64,000 nucleotides of DNA, taken from Pseudomonas oryzihabitans NBRC 102199. GTDB taxonomy: Bacteria > Pseudomonadota > Gammaproteobacteria > Pseudomonadales > Pseudomonadaceae. Made by a program: the position numbers and the translations under genes. The stretch spans positions 1-64,000 of the forward strand of contig NZ_BBIT01000002.1 of NCBI RefSeq assembly GCF_000730625.1. The letters are read 5' to 3'. The notes below the pieces were generated by a model. That model ran no database searches. It had not been told where the DNA came from and worked only from the letters and a program-made list of their open reading frames with translations. Positions within the stretch are counted from its first letter, which is position 1. Each line of letters starts with the position of its first letter. Positions 42,895 through 54,688 of this stretch are shown in pieces.

Positions 42895-44304
42895 ATGAGC
42901 CGCCAACTGTATAACGAGATGTATGACGTCCAGGCGCAATGCCGACCGCACTATGGTCGCTATGCGCAATGGCTGAGCGAGACACCCCCGGAACTCCTGG
43001 CCCAGCGGCGGCGTGAAGCCGACCTGCTGTTTCATCGCGCCGGTATCACCTTCACCCTCTATGGCGACGAGCAGGGCACGGAGCGCCTGATTCCCTTCGA
43101 TGCGCTACCGCGGGCCATTCCCGCCAGCGAATGGCAGATCATCGAGCGCGGCTGCATCCAGCGCGTCCAGGCGCTGAATCTCTTTCTCCACGACCTCTAT
43201 CACGACCAGCGCATCATCAAGGCCGGGGTCATTCCCGCCGAGCAGGTGCTGGCCAACGACCAGTACCAGCTGGCGATGCAGGGACTGGACCTGCCAAATG
43301 GCATCTATGCCCATATCGCCGGGGTCGACCTGGTGCGCGATGGCGACGGTGCCTACTACGTGCTGGAAGACAACCTGCGCACCCCCAGCGGGGTGTCCTA
43401 CATGCTCGAGAACCGCAAGATGATGATGCGGCTGTTTCCCGAGCTGTTCACCCTGGAGCGCATCGCGCCCATCGACCACTATCCGAATCTGCTGCTCGAC
43501 ACCCTGCGCAGTTCCACCCCGGTCAACAACCCCACGGTGGCGGTGCTCACCCCGGGGCGCTTCAACAGCGCCTACTTCGAGCACGCCTTCCTGGCCCGGG
43601 AGATGGGCGTGGAGCTGGTGGAGGGCGCCGATCTGCTGGTGCGCGACGAACAGGTGTTCATGCGCACCACCTCGGGCTTCCAGAAGGTCGACGTCATCTA
43701 TCGCCGCCTCGACGACGCCTTCCTCGATCCCCTGGCCTTCAATCCGGATTCCCTGCTTGGCGTCCCTGGCCTGCTGGCGGCCTATCGCGCCGGCAACGTC
43801 ATCCTGGCCAATGCCATCGGCACCGGGGTGGCCGACGACAAGTCGATCTATCCCTATGTCCCGGAGATGATCCGCTTCTATCTCAGCGAAGAGCCGATCC
43901 TCTACAACGTGCCCACCTGGCAGTGTCGCAAGCCGGACGAACTGTCCCATGTGCTGGCCAACCTGCCCGAGCTGGTGGTCAAGGAAGTCCATGGCTCCGG
44001 CGGCTACGGCATGCTGGTCGGCCCCACCGCCAGCAGCATGGAGATCGAAGCCTTCCGCGCCCGGCTCAAGGCCAATCCCAGCGCCTACATCGCCCAGCCC
44101 ACCCTGTCGCTGTCCACCTGCCCGACCTTCGTCGAGAACGGCATCGCGCCGCGGCACATCGACCTGCGGCCCTTCGTGCTGTCCGGTCGCAAGACGCGCC
44201 TGGTGCCCGGTGGCCTGACCCGGGTCGCCCTGCGCGAAGGTTCGCTGGTGGTGAATTCCTCCCAGGGCGGTGGCACCAAGGACACCTGGGTGGTGCAGGA
44301 CTAG
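42895..44304 (+). CDS. Circularly permuted ATP-grasp ligase of the Anbu cluster
   Basis: 469 aa, of the DUF404/DUF407 (CP_ATPgrasp) family. Signatures are PFDALPRAIPASEWQIIERGCIQRVQALNLFLHDLYHDQ, DLVRDGDGAYYVLEDNLRTPSGVSYMLENR (permuted ATP-binding Glu/Asn), FEHAFLAREMGVELVEGADL, and LVVKEVHGSGGYGMLVGP (the ATP-grasp lysine and glycine loop). It is presumed to form peptide or amide bonds with ATP; no substrate is established. ATG 42895 follows AAGGAG; a longer frame exists but lacks a ribosome site. Next come alpha-E, transglutaminase and Anbu genes, the known cluster. Confidence 0.9.
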   Translation: MSRQLYNEMYDVQAQCRPHYGRYAQWLSETPPELLAQRRREADLLFHRAGITFTLYGDEQGTERLIPFDALPRAIPASEWQIIERGCIQRVQALNLFLHDLYHDQRIIKAGVIPAEQVLANDQYQLAMQGLDLPNGIYAHIAGVDLVRDGDGAYYVLEDNLRTPSGVSYMLENRKMMMRLFPELFTLERIAPIDHYPNLLLDTLRSSTPVNNPTVAVLTPGRFNSAYFEHAFLAREMGVELVEGADLLVRDEQVFMRTTSGFQKVDVIYRRLDDAFLDPLAFNPDSLLGVPGLLAAYRAGNVILANAIGTGVADDKSIYPYVPEMIRFYLSEEPILYNVPTWQCRKPDELSHVLANLPELVVKEVHGSGGYGMLVGPTASSMEIEAFRARLKANPSAYIAQPTLSLSTCPTFVENGIAPRHIDLRPFVLSGRKTRLVPGGLTRVALREGSLVVNSSQGGGTKDTWVVQD

Positions 44305-44366
44305 ATCGCCACAGAACAGTGGCCGCCCCGGCGGCCTCGCAAGGACCTTTGAAAGGCGACCCCACC

Positions 44367-45320
44367 ATGTTGAGTCGTACCGCTGCCGATCTGTACTGGA
44401 TGTCCCGCAACCTGGAGCGCGCCGAGAATCTCGCGCGGATGCTGGACGTCAGCTATTCGCTGTCGATGATGCCGCAGAGCGGGCAGGGCGGAGGCCTGGA
44501 CGAGCTGGCCATGCCGCTGCTCATCACCGGCACCCTGGATGACTACCGGGAAAAGCACGGCGCTCTGCACCCCGAGCGCCTGCTGCATTTCTTCGCCCTG
44601 GACGAGCGCAACCCCGGCAGCATCTATTGCTGCCTGCAGGCCGCGCGCAGCAATGCCCACGCGGTGCGTGGACGCATCACCGCCGACATGTGGGAGAACG
44701 TCAACTCCACCTGGCTGGAGATGCGCGAGATTGCCGTCACCGGTCTGATCCGCTTCGGCATCAGCCGCTTCTGCGAATGGGTCAAGGAGCGCTCCCACCT
44801 GTTCCGCGGCGCCACCGTCGGCACCATCATGAGAAACGACGCCTATCGTTTCATCCGCCTGGGCACCTTCGTCGAGCGCGCCGACAACACCCTGCGCATG
44901 CTCGACGCTCGCTACCAGGTACTGGGGGAAGAGGAGGCGGAAGCCATCAGCGACGCCTCCGCCCGCGGCTTCTATCAGTGGAGCGCCCTGTTGCGCGCCC
45001 TGAGCGCCTTCGAGGCCTACACCGAGCTCTATCGCGATGCCCTCAACGTGCGCAATGGCGCCGAACTGCTGCTGTTGCAGGAAGACCTGCCGCGCTCGCT
45101 GCTGGCCTGCGTGATCGAACTGCACCGGGTGCTGGCCAGTCTGCCCGGCGAGAACGGCCGCGAGGCCAAGCGCCTGGCGGCCGGTCTCGAGGCGCGGCTG
45201 CGCTATACCAGCATCGATGAGGTGCTCGAAGAAGGACTCCATGCCTGGATCGGCGACTTCATCGTCCATGTCCGCCAGCTCGGCAGCGCCATCAATACCG
45301 CTTACCTGGAGACCGTATGA
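44367..45320 (+). CDS. Alpha-E domain protein
   Basis: 317 aa, DUF403 family. An all-helical protein: RTAADLYWMSRNLERAENLARMLDVSYSL at the start, LDERNPGSIYCCLQAARSNAHAVRGRITADMWENVN, and RFIRLGTFVERADNTLRMLDARY. The two ER-A-[ED]N repeats are the alpha-E signature. It always travels with the ATP-grasp and transglutaminase proteins and is thought to be a partner or enzyme in the same pathway. ATG at 44367 lies 62 bp after the upstream stop; its stop overlaps the transglutaminase ATG. Confidence 0.9.
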   Translation: MLSRTAADLYWMSRNLERAENLARMLDVSYSLSMMPQSGQGGGLDELAMPLLITGTLDDYREKHGALHPERLLHFFALDERNPGSIYCCLQAARSNAHAVRGRITADMWENVNSTWLEMREIAVTGLIRFGISRFCEWVKERSHLFRGATVGTIMRNDAYRFIRLGTFVERADNTLRMLDARYQVLGEEEAEAISDASARGFYQWSALLRALSAFEAYTELYRDALNVRNGAELLLLQEDLPRSLLACVIELHRVLASLPGENGREAKRLAAGLEARLRYTSIDEVLEEGLHAWIGDFIVHVRQLGSAINTAYLETV

Positions 45321-46117
45321 GACTCGCGATTCATCACGAAACCCTGTATCGCTACGCCGACCAGGTACGCGCCAGCATCCAGTACCTGCGGCTCACGCCC
45401 CAGGACGACGCCCGTCAGCGGATCCTCGGCTGGGAGCTGGCCTTGCCACGGCCGGCGCGGGCGCAGCGCGATCCCTTCGGCAACATCCTGCATGTGCTGA
45501 CCCTGGATACGCCGCACGACGCCATCACCATCACCGCCAGCGGCCAGGTGGAGATCGACGAGACCTTCGAGGCGGAACCCTGCCAGGCCTCGGCCTTTCC
45601 CTTCCTGCGCCAGACCCGGCTGACCGAGGCCGACGAGGCGCTGACCGCCTTCGCCCGCGAGGTCTGCGACGGTCGCCGCGATCGCGACACCCTTATCCAG
45701 CTGATGGAGCGCCTGCACGAGCGCATGACCTATGTGCCCGGCTCCACCGAGGTGGACGGCAATGCCGCCCAGGCCTTCGCCAAGGGCGCCGGGGTGTGCC
45801 AGGACCATGCCCATGCCTTCCTGGCTTGCGCCCGCAGCCTGGGGATCCCGGCGCGCTATGTGTCCGGCTATCTGTGCACCGACGACAGCGCGCACCTCTC
45901 CAGCCACGCCTGGGCGGAAGCCTGGCATGACGGCGCCTGGTACAGCTACGACGTCACCAATCGCCTGGCCCGGCCGGAGCGGCACCTACGGCTGGCCATC
46001 GGTCTGGACTACCTGGACGCCTGTCCCGTGCGCGGCATGCGCCGCGGCGGCGGGGTGGAGCACATGGAGGCCAGGGTGCTGGTCGAGCCCTTGCAGCAGG
46101 CGCAGCAACAGCAATAA
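45317..46117 (+). CDS. Transglutaminase-like cysteine protease of the Anbu cluster
   Basis: 266 aa. The N-terminal half is the bacterial transglutaminase N domain (LAIHHETLYRYADQVRASIQYLRLTP). The catalytic triad is intact: Cys in GVCQDHAHAFLACARSLG, His in SSHAWAEAW, Asp in YDVTN. The enzyme could cleave or make isopeptide bonds. It overlaps the alpha-E gene by four bases, and a terminator-like hairpin separates it from Anbu. Confidence 0.9.
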   Translation: MRLAIHHETLYRYADQVRASIQYLRLTPQDDARQRILGWELALPRPARAQRDPFGNILHVLTLDTPHDAITITASGQVEIDETFEAEPCQASAFPFLRQTRLTEADEALTAFAREVCDGRRDRDTLIQLMERLHERMTYVPGSTEVDGNAAQAFAKGAGVCQDHAHAFLACARSLGIPARYVSGYLCTDDSAHLSSHAWAEAWHDGAWYSYDVTNRLARPERHLRLAIGLDYLDACPVRGMRRGGGVEHMEARVLVEPLQQAQQQQ

Positions 46118-46138
46118 TCGGCGCTGCCCATAGCAGAC

Positions 46139-46164
46139 GAAAAGGCGGCCAGGGGCCGTCTTTT
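46139..46164 (+). terminator. Terminator-like hairpin between transglutaminase and Anbu genes
   Basis: AAAAGGCGGCC, loop AGG, GGCCGTCTTTTC: a ten-base stem with one G-U pair and a T-rich tail. It would partly or fully separate the first three genes from anbu. Confidence 0.7.
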
Positions 46165-46215
46165 CTTTTGCTGTCGGGCGCTGTCGCGTCGACCGCTTCA
46201 TCACCCGAGGTTTGC

Positions 46216-46953
46216 ATGACCTATTGCGTCGCCATGAAACTGCAGGATGGCCTGGTATTCGTCGCCGATTCCCGCACCAATGCCGGGGTCGATAACATCG
46301 CCACCTTTCGCAAGCTGCACCTGTTCCGTATCCCTGGCGAGCGCCTGATCGTCATCCAGTCGGCAGGCAATCTGGCCACCTCCCAGGCGGTGATCAGTCT
46401 GCTGCGACAGCGCCTGGACAGCGAGCAGGACAACCTGCACGGCGTACCCACCCTGTACGACGCCGCCCGGCTGCTGGGGCAGACCCTGCGCGAGGTCCTG
46501 CAGCGCGATGCCGAGGATGCGCCCAGCGGTCACGGCCTGGACCTGAGCTGTTCCTTTCTGTTGGGTGGGCAGATCCGCGGCGCGGAGCCGGAGCTGTTCA
46601 ATCTCTATCCCCATGGCAACTTCATCAGCGCCACCGAGGACACGCCTTACTTCCAGATCGGCGAGAGCAAATACGGCAAGCCCATCCTGGATCGGGCGCT
46701 GACCTTCGCGACGCCGCTGGAAGAAGCCCTGCGCTGCGCGCTGCTGTCCTACGACGCCACCATTCGCAGCAACCTGTCGGTGGGGCTACCGCTGGATCTG
46801 GTGGTCTATCCGCGTGATCGACTGGCGCAGGTCAGCAGTCATCGGATCGACGAACAGGATCCCTACTTCCAGGCCCTGCGCAAGGGCTGGGGGGAGGGGC
46901 TGCGTGATCTGCTGGCAGCCTTGCCGGCAGCGCCTGCGGATTACTGGCGCTAG
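46216..46953 (+). CDS. anbu: Anbu, proteasome-like peptidase
   Basis: 245 aa, the proteasome-family Anbu (ancestral beta subunit) protein. Processing of Met exposes Thr as the nucleophile (TYCVAMKLQDGLVFVADSRTN), with Asp17 and a Lys near 32-33 in FRKLHLF completing the Ntn site when numbered from that Thr. The fold follows 20S beta subunits and HslV: RIPGERLIVIQSAGNLAT and SCSFLLGGQI. It has no propeptide and no visible ATPase partner. The ATG at 46216 is chosen because it puts Thr directly after Met. Known neighbours, seen here too, are ATP-grasp, alpha-E and transglutaminase. Confidence 0.92.
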   Translation: MTYCVAMKLQDGLVFVADSRTNAGVDNIATFRKLHLFRIPGERLIVIQSAGNLATSQAVISLLRQRLDSEQDNLHGVPTLYDAARLLGQTLREVLQRDAEDAPSGHGLDLSCSFLLGGQIRGAEPELFNLYPHGNFISATEDTPYFQIGESKYGKPILDRALTFATPLEEALRCALLSYDATIRSNLSVGLPLDLVVYPRDRLAQVSSHRIDEQDPYFQALRKGWGEGLRDLLAALPAAPADYWR

Positions 46954-46956
46954 GGA

Positions 46957-47058
46957 TCAGCCAAAGAACCGCGAGAGGTTGGGGATGACCAGCACGACGG
47001 TGGTGACGATGAGGACGAAACTCGCCTGACGCCACTTGGGGACGGGATTCTTGAACAT
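46957..47058 (-). CDS. Possible 33-aa small membrane protein
   Basis: A frame of 33 codons on the minus strand starting MFKNPVPKWRQASFVLIVTT and ending NLSRFFG. It has a basic head followed by one hydrophobic helix, typical of single-span microproteins. Its stop lies four bases after the anbu stop on the opposite strand. The ribosome site is weak. It is too short for standard gene calls, and I give it as a candidate. Confidence 0.45.
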   Translation of the reverse strand: MFKNPVPKWRQASFVLIVTTVVLVIPNLSRFFG

Positions 47059-47486
47059 GACTCGGGGCCTTTATTGTTAGCTGTTTAGAGCCTTTACGTC
47101 TTCAGCGGGAAGCGCTTGCGCAACAGCGGCATGCAGTTACTGATACCCGCAGGCTTGAGCACTATCCAGTAGCTATAGAACATAAATTTCAGTTTTGTGG
47201 CGGTAACCGGCCAGGCGGTTATCAGAAATGTCGTACCAAGGGATTTTTCCTTTGCTTTCAGATGATTAGGAAAATGCGTGCGACGCTACCGTTGGTCGGA
47301 GGTATCAACGGTTTGGAGCGAGGGAGGAGCGACCAGCCGGTCATCCCGTGAACGGGGCAGGGCGCAGGCCCTTCCAGGTCGTGAATGCAAATGTATGAAT
47401 CGATTGAAGAAAAAGCTTGCCATCGAAATCGCCTTTGCCTATAGTTGCGCGCCTCGGTGATGCAGATGCAGCCACTGAGCAAATCT
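47059..47486. other. AT-richer non-coding interval before tRNA-Ser
   Basis: About 430 bp with noticeably lower GC than the rest of the window (for example around 47160-47280). I see no credible gene here; the only supported signal is the tRNA promoter at 47417-47445. Compositional change next to a tRNA can mark an old integration site, but no attachment repeat of the tRNA 3' end is evident. Confidence 0.6.
47417..47445 (+). promoter_or_regulatory. Sigma-70 promoter of the tRNA-Ser gene
   Basis: TTGCCA at 47417-47422 and TATAGT at 47440-47445 with a 17-bp spacer, followed by GC-rich TGCGCGCC, the discriminator type seen in growth-controlled stable RNA promoters. Transcription should begin around 47452, about 35 bp before the mature tRNA. 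Confidence 0.8.
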
Positions 47487-47576
47487 GGTGAGGTGTCCGA
47501 GCGGTTGAAGGAGCACGCCTGGAAAGTGTGTATAGGAGAAATCTTATCGAGGGTTCGAATCCCTCCCTCACCGCCA
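47487..47576 (+). tRNA. serT: tRNA-Ser (anticodon GGA)
   Basis: 90 nt including an encoded CCA. The acceptor stem GGTGAGG pairs with CCTCACC, discriminator G, then CCA. The anticodon stem-loop is CACGC-CTGGAAA-GTGTG with anticodon GGA, reading UCC and UCU. The long variable arm (TATAGGAGAAATCTTATCG region) is the class II feature of serine tRNAs, and the T arm holds GGTTCGAATCC. The symbol is not certain. Confidence 0.97.
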
Positions 47577-47583
47577 GATTAAG

Positions 47584-47617
47584 AAAACCCCTGAGAGCCC
47601 AGCTCCAGGGGTTTTTT
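47584..47617. terminator. Terminator after tRNA-Ser
   Basis: AAAACCCCTG with partner CAGGGGTTTTTT around a short imperfect middle. It ends the tRNA transcript and can also serve the convergent HDOD gene. Confidence 0.88.
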
Positions 47618-47649
47618 CTTGCCTGCGATTTGGCCAGGCCCTCCGGGGA

Positions 47650-48462
47650 TCAGGCAGCCTGGGCAAAGGTCGCGGCGGTATCCCGGGCGTTGGGCAGCAC
47701 GGCCGTCAGCTGTTCCAGGTCGATGCTGGCGAACAGCGGGCCGCTCAGGTCCTGCACCTTGCTGTCGCCGGCATTCTCGTGCAGCACCTCGGCCACGGCG
47801 ACCGCCTGAGCCACGATCAGCGCATAGCCGTTGCCTTCCGGCGCCTGCAGCGGGCGGGCCTGATAGCCGATCGCATCGCGCAGCACCTGGGGCAGTTGCC
47901 AACGACGCGCCAGCTCGGCGCCCACTTCTGGATAGCCGAAGCCCAGTTGCAGGGTCTCGTCAGCGGCGCGATGGCTGCTGGCGGTGGCCCGACCGGCCAG
48001 GCTGGGGGCCAGCTCCGGCGCACCGCTCTGGATCAGCAGCTCGCCGATATCATGCAGCATGCCGCAGGTAAAGGCGGTTTCCTGGTCCAGGCCGGCCTGC
48101 TTGGCCAGCGGCTTGCACAGGCTGGCGACCAGGAAGCTGTTGTACCAGAAGGCCTGCAGATCGAAGCCGGGTGCGGCCTTGAAGCCGCCGGCGAAGGCCG
48201 AAGCCAGGACCAGGGTGCGCAGGGTGTTGAAGCCCAGGCGCAGGGCGGCGTCTTCGATGCTGGTGGATTCGCGGGCGCCGCGGAAGCGCGCCGAGTTGGC
48301 CAGGCGCAGCACCTTGGCGGCGATGACCGGGTCACGCGCCACGGTGCGCGACAGGGTTTCGATGCTGGTGTTGGGGTCGTCGAATTGCCGGATCAGGACC
48401 TGCGCCACTTCGGGGACGTTGGGCAGGTTGTGCAGCTGGGCAAAGAGGGTGTCGAGTTGCAT
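47650..48462 (-). CDS. HDOD domain protein
   Basis: 270 aa, a single HDOD domain (degenerate HD phosphohydrolase). Typical features: NLPNVPEVAQVLIRQFDDPNTSIETLSRTVARDPVIAAKVLRLANSARF near the start, SIEDAALRLGFNTLRTLVLASAF, and GMLHDIGELLIQ, where an HD pair is retained. HDOD proteins are signalling partners in c-di-GMP and stress responses; the output is not predictable. No REC or GGDEF domain is fused. Monocistronic. Confidence 0.92.
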   Translation of the reverse strand: MQLDTLFAQLHNLPNVPEVAQVLIRQFDDPNTSIETLSRTVARDPVIAAKVLRLANSARFRGARESTSIEDAALRLGFNTLRTLVLASAFAGGFKAAPGFDLQAFWYNSFLVASLCKPLAKQAGLDQETAFTCGMLHDIGELLIQSGAPELAPSLAGRATASSHRAADETLQLGFGYPEVGAELARRWQLPQVLRDAIGYQARPLQAPEGNGYALIVAQAVAVAEVLHENAGDSKVQDLSGPLFASIDLEQLTAVLPNARDTAATFAQAA

Positions 48463-48617
48463 GGGCGTCTCCGCGGAAAAGGGTTACATCTCCTTACACC
48501 CTCGTCATCGGTCGCCTGTGTGGATTTCTGTAGTCGCCATGTGACGATCGGTCGCAGCCCGGGCGACCAGGACCAGGTGGCCGCGCAGGATTGCCTTGCC
48601 GGTCAGGGACTTGCCGC

Positions 48618-48644
48618 ACGCAAGCCAGGCTTGCCTGGCTGCGT
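48618..48644. terminator. Possible terminator after lpxH
   Basis: ACGCAAGCCAGG and CCTGGCTGCGT pair around CTTG, with one bulged A. There is no clear T run on either side, so it may act in RNA stability instead. It lies three bases past the lpxH stop. Confidence 0.45.
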
Positions 48645-48646
48645 CA

Positions 48647-49375
48647 TTACCGTTCGTCGAGGGCGAAGTCGACCTGGCTCAGGCCCGCCGCGCTGGCTGC
48701 CAGCACCCAGCCGCGACGGTCCCAATCGCCCAGCACGATACGTTCGGCCGGCTGGCCATCGAGCAGCAGCTCATGGCGCGCGGGTCTGTGGGTATGGCCG
48801 TGGATCAGCGTGGTCACCCGGGCGGCGCGCATTTCCCGCTCGACCTCGGCCTCGGTGACATCGGTGATGTCCATGGCCTTGGCCCGGGTCTGCTGGCGAC
48901 TTTCGCTGCGCAGCTTGCGCGCCAGCTGCTGGCGGCTGGCCAGCGGCAGGTGGCGCAGGACGAAGAGGGTGAGGGGGTTGCGCAGGATCCGGCGCAGCTT
49001 CTGGTAGCCCTCGTCGCGGGTGCAGAGGGTATCGCCGTGCATCAGCAGCACGCGACGGCCGTGGAAGTCGGCGATATGGCGATCCGGCAGCAGGCGGCAG
49101 GCAGCCTGGCGGCAAAAGGCCTTGCCGATGAGAAAGTCGCGATTGCCGTGCATCAGGTAGATGGCCGTGCCGCTGTCAGCCAGCTGGCGCAGGGCCGTGG
49201 CAATCTCCTGCTCGAAGGCACCCATGGCGTCGTCGCCGATCCAGGCTTCGAACAGATCGCCAAGGATGTACAGGGCCTCGGCACCGCGGGCGCGGGTTTC
49301 GAGGAGATGCAAAAACGCCCGGACCAGGTCCGGGCGTTGCGGTTCGAGATGCAGGTCGGAGACCAGTAGGATCAC
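48647..49375 (-). CDS. lpxH: UDP-2,3-diacylglucosamine diphosphatase
   Basis: A 242-aa calcineurin-type metallophosphatase of lipid A synthesis, releasing lipid X and UMP. Metal motifs: [48 protein letters not shown] and [10 protein letters not shown]. Length is as in E. coli (240). Its ATG overlaps the ppiB stop, so ppiB-lpxH form one operon, the common pseudomonad arrangement opposite glnS-cysS. Confidence 0.95.
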   Translation of the reverse strand: MILLVSDLHLEPQRPDLVRAFLHLLETRARGAEALYILGDLFEAWIGDDAMGAFEQEIATALRQLADSGTAIYLMHGNRDFLIGKAFCRQAACRLLPDRHIADFHGRRVLLMHGDTLCTRDEGYQKLRRILRNPLTLFVLRHLPLASRQQLARKLRSESRQQTRAKAMDITDVTEAEVEREMRAARVTTLIHGHTHRPARHELLLDGQPAERIVLGDWDRRGWVLAASAAGLSQVDFALDER

Positions 49376-49866
49376 TCGACGATCTCGGCCTTCTCGATGA
49401 TCACGTCTTCGCTCGGCACGTCCTGGTGACCGGCCTTGCTGGTGGTGGCGACGCCCTTGATGGCGTTGACCACGTCCATGCCTTCGACCACCTTGCCGAA
49501 CACCGCATAGCCCCAGCCCTGGCTGGTGGGCGCGGTGTGGTTGAGGAAGGTGTTGTCGGACACGTTGATGAAGAACTGCGCCGAGGCGGAGTGCGGGTCC
49601 ATGGTGCGGGCCATGGCGACCGTGCCGATCGCGTTGGAGACGCCATTGTTGGCTTCGTTCTTGATCGGGGCGCGGGTCGGCTTCTGCTTCATGCCCGGCT
49701 CGAAACCACCGCCCTGGACCATGAAGTTGCTGATCACACGGTGGAAGATGGTGCCGTCGTAGTGACCGCTCTTGACGTATTCCTTGAAGTTGGCCGCGGT
49801 TTCGGGCGCCTTGTCCTCGAAGAGTTCCAGGGTGATGACGCCGTGGTTGGTGTGCAGCTTGATCAT
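49372..49866 (-). CDS. ppiB: Peptidyl-prolyl cis-trans isomerase B (cyclophilin)
   Basis: A 164-aa cytosolic cyclophilin with no signal peptide. Signatures are [19 protein letters not shown], the catalytic Arg and the usual [17 protein letters not shown]. The ATG at 49866 gives [16 protein letters not shown]; a longer reading lacks a ribosome site. First gene of ppiB-lpxH. Confidence 0.95.
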   Translation of the reverse strand: MIKLHTNHGVITLELFEDKAPETAANFKEYVKSGHYDGTIFHRVISNFMVQGGGFEPGMKQKPTRAPIKNEANNGVSNAIGTVAMARTMDPHSASAQFFINVSDNTFLNHTAPTSQGWGYAVFGKVVEGMDVVNAIKGVATTSKAGHQDVPSEDVIIEKAEIVE

Positions 49867-50012
49867 GGCAGCGAATCCGTAGCTAAGGGGGACAGCATCC
49901 AGACCCGGCGAAGGCCTCAAGGGTTTCGCCGGGACTTGACGGGTTGGGCTATGATACGGGTTTACCTTTGCCCGGCCTACCCTGGCCGTGCGTCTGCCCA
50001 GTTAAGGATCCC

Positions 50013-53086
<3,074 letters not shown>

Positions 53087-53096
53087 GTCTGCGATC

Positions 53097-53127
53097 AGGC
53101 GGATGACGGTTCTGCGTCATCCGCCTG
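53097..53127. terminator. Hairpin terminator after cysS
   Basis: AGGCGGATGACG, loop GTTCT, CGTCATCCGCCT: a perfect twelve-base stem about ten bases after the stop. The T run is short (GTCT), so it may be weak. Confidence 0.7.
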
Positions 53128-53149
53128 TCTGGCCTGGTCCACCATCCCC

Positions 53150-53224
53150 GGAAAACGCTACGCGGTTTTCCAGGCTACGAGGTGCGGGGCCGTAGGGTGG
53201 ACAACGGCGCAGCCTTGTCCACCC
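53150..53224. repeat. Two palindromic intergenic repeats before rhlE
   Basis: The first is GGAAAAC/GTTTTCC (53150-53171). The second is GGGTGGACAA/TTGTCCACCC (53195-53224), preceded by CGTA. Both belong to the families also seen at 16476 and inside the tandem block at 5808. They lie between the convergent cysS and rhlE ends. Confidence 0.75.
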
Positions 53225-53233
53225 TTCCTGGGC

Positions 53234-54550
53234 TCAGGGCTTCTTGCGCGCCTTGCCGAAACCCGGCGTCTTGCGCACCGACTTGACCTTGGGCTTGCCG
53301 TCTTCCACCCAGCGGCCCAGGGGCTTGTCGGATACCGGACCGCCCACCTTGGGTTTCTTCGGCTTCTTGGGTTTCTTCATGACCAGGCCGCCCGGGCTGG
53401 TCTGGGGCACTCGATGGTCGGGGATGAAGTCCGGCTCGTCGCGGCGCATGAGGATCTGGCCGATCAGGGTCTCGATGGCCGCCAGCTGCTCCACTTCATC
53501 GGCGCATACCAGGGACACCGCCTGGCCCTGGTTGCCGGCGCGGCCGGTCCGGCCGATGCGGTGGACATAGTCTTCCGCCACGATGGGCAGGTCCAGGTTG
53601 ACCACCAGCGGCAGGTCCTGGATGTCCAGGCCACGGGCGGCCACGTCGGTGGCGACCAGGATGTCGGCCTCGCCGGCCTTGAAGCGGGCGAGGGAGCGCA
53701 GCCGCGCGGGCTGGGGCTTGTCGCCATGGATGGATTCCGCCGCCAGCCCCTCGGACTGCAGCGCCTCCACCAGTTGCTCCACACCCTTGCGGGTCTTGGC
53801 GAACACCAGCACCTGGCCATGGCGACCGCTGCGATAGAGGTGCAGGAAGAGTTCGGTCTTGCGCTTCTTGTCGACCGGCACCACCCACTGCTTGACGGTG
53901 ACCGCGGCGGTGTTGCGCGGACTGACGTCGATAGTCTGGGGGTCGCGCAGCACCGGGGCGGCCAGCTGACGCACGGCGTCGGAGAAGGTCGCCGAGAACA
54001 GCAGGGTCTGGCGCTTGCGCGGCAGCATGACGAACAGCTCGCCCAGTTGCCGGGAAAAGCCCAGGTCGAGCATGCGATCGGCTTCGTCCAGCACCAGCAG
54101 CTGTACCTGGTCGAAGCGCACGGCGTTCTGGTTGAACAGGTCGAGCAGGCGCCCAGGGGTCGCCACCAGCACGTCCACGCCCTTGCGCAGCTTCATCATC
54201 TGCGGATTGATGCTCACGCCACCGTAGGCCACGGCCGTGCGCAGGGGCAGGTGCTGGGCATAGTCGCGCAGACTGGCATGGACCTGCTCGGCCAGCTCGC
54301 GGGTGGGGGTGAGGATCAGGGCGCGAATATGGTTGGGCGCCACCGCCGGGCCTTCCTGCACCAGTCGCTGCAGGAGCGGCAGTCCAAAGGCGCCGGTCTT
54401 GCCGGTGCCGGTCTGGGCGGCGGCCAGCAGGTCGCGACCGGCCAGCACCGCCGGGATGGCCTGGCGCTGGATGGGCGTGGGGGAGCTGTGCTCCAGGGCG
54501 GTGAGCGCCTGCAGCAGCGGATCTATGAGGCCGAGGTCGGCAAAGGTCAT
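53234..54550 (-). CDS. rhlE: DEAD-box RNA helicase RhlE
   Basis: 438 aa. All helicase motifs are present: Q motif PTPIQRQAIP, motif I AAQTGTGKTGAFGLP, GG in VAYGGVS, PTRELA, DEAD in LVLDEADRML, SAT in LFSATFS, and HRIGRTGRAG. The C-terminal tail is lysine- and proline-rich (MKKPKKPKKPKVGGP, KSVRKTPGFGKARKKP), the usual RhlE RNA-binding extension. It works in ribosome maturation and RNA turnover. Pseudomonads often have several paralogues. Confidence 0.92.
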   Translation of the reverse strand: MTFADLGLIDPLLQALTALEHSSPTPIQRQAIPAVLAGRDLLAAAQTGTGKTGAFGLPLLQRLVQEGPAVAPNHIRALILTPTRELAEQVHASLRDYAQHLPLRTAVAYGGVSINPQMMKLRKGVDVLVATPGRLLDLFNQNAVRFDQVQLLVLDEADRMLDLGFSRQLGELFVMLPRKRQTLLFSATFSDAVRQLAAPVLRDPQTIDVSPRNTAAVTVKQWVVPVDKKRKTELFLHLYRSGRHGQVLVFAKTRKGVEQLVEALQSEGLAAESIHGDKPQPARLRSLARFKAGEADILVATDVAARGLDIQDLPLVVNLDLPIVAEDYVHRIGRTGRAGNQGQAVSLVCADEVEQLAAIETLIGQILMRRDEPDFIPDHRVPQTSPGGLVMKKPKKPKKPKVGGPVSDKPLGRWVEDGKPKVKSVRKTPGFGKARKKP

Positions 54551-54688
54551 GACAGGCCCGGATGGCGTCGAAAAGGGAGCGAATTCTAGGCCGACTGTGA
54601 AGCGCGCTCAAACTTTGTAGCCAGGCGGCGGCTGCAGCCGGAATCCCGGCACGGCATAGTGGTCAGTTGCGTGGCTACAGGAGACCCC

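Noticed and set aside
47059-47486. Possible integrated element beside tRNA-Ser
   Set aside because: The interval is AT-richer, but there is no integrase, no repeat of the tRNA 3' end and no cargo gene.
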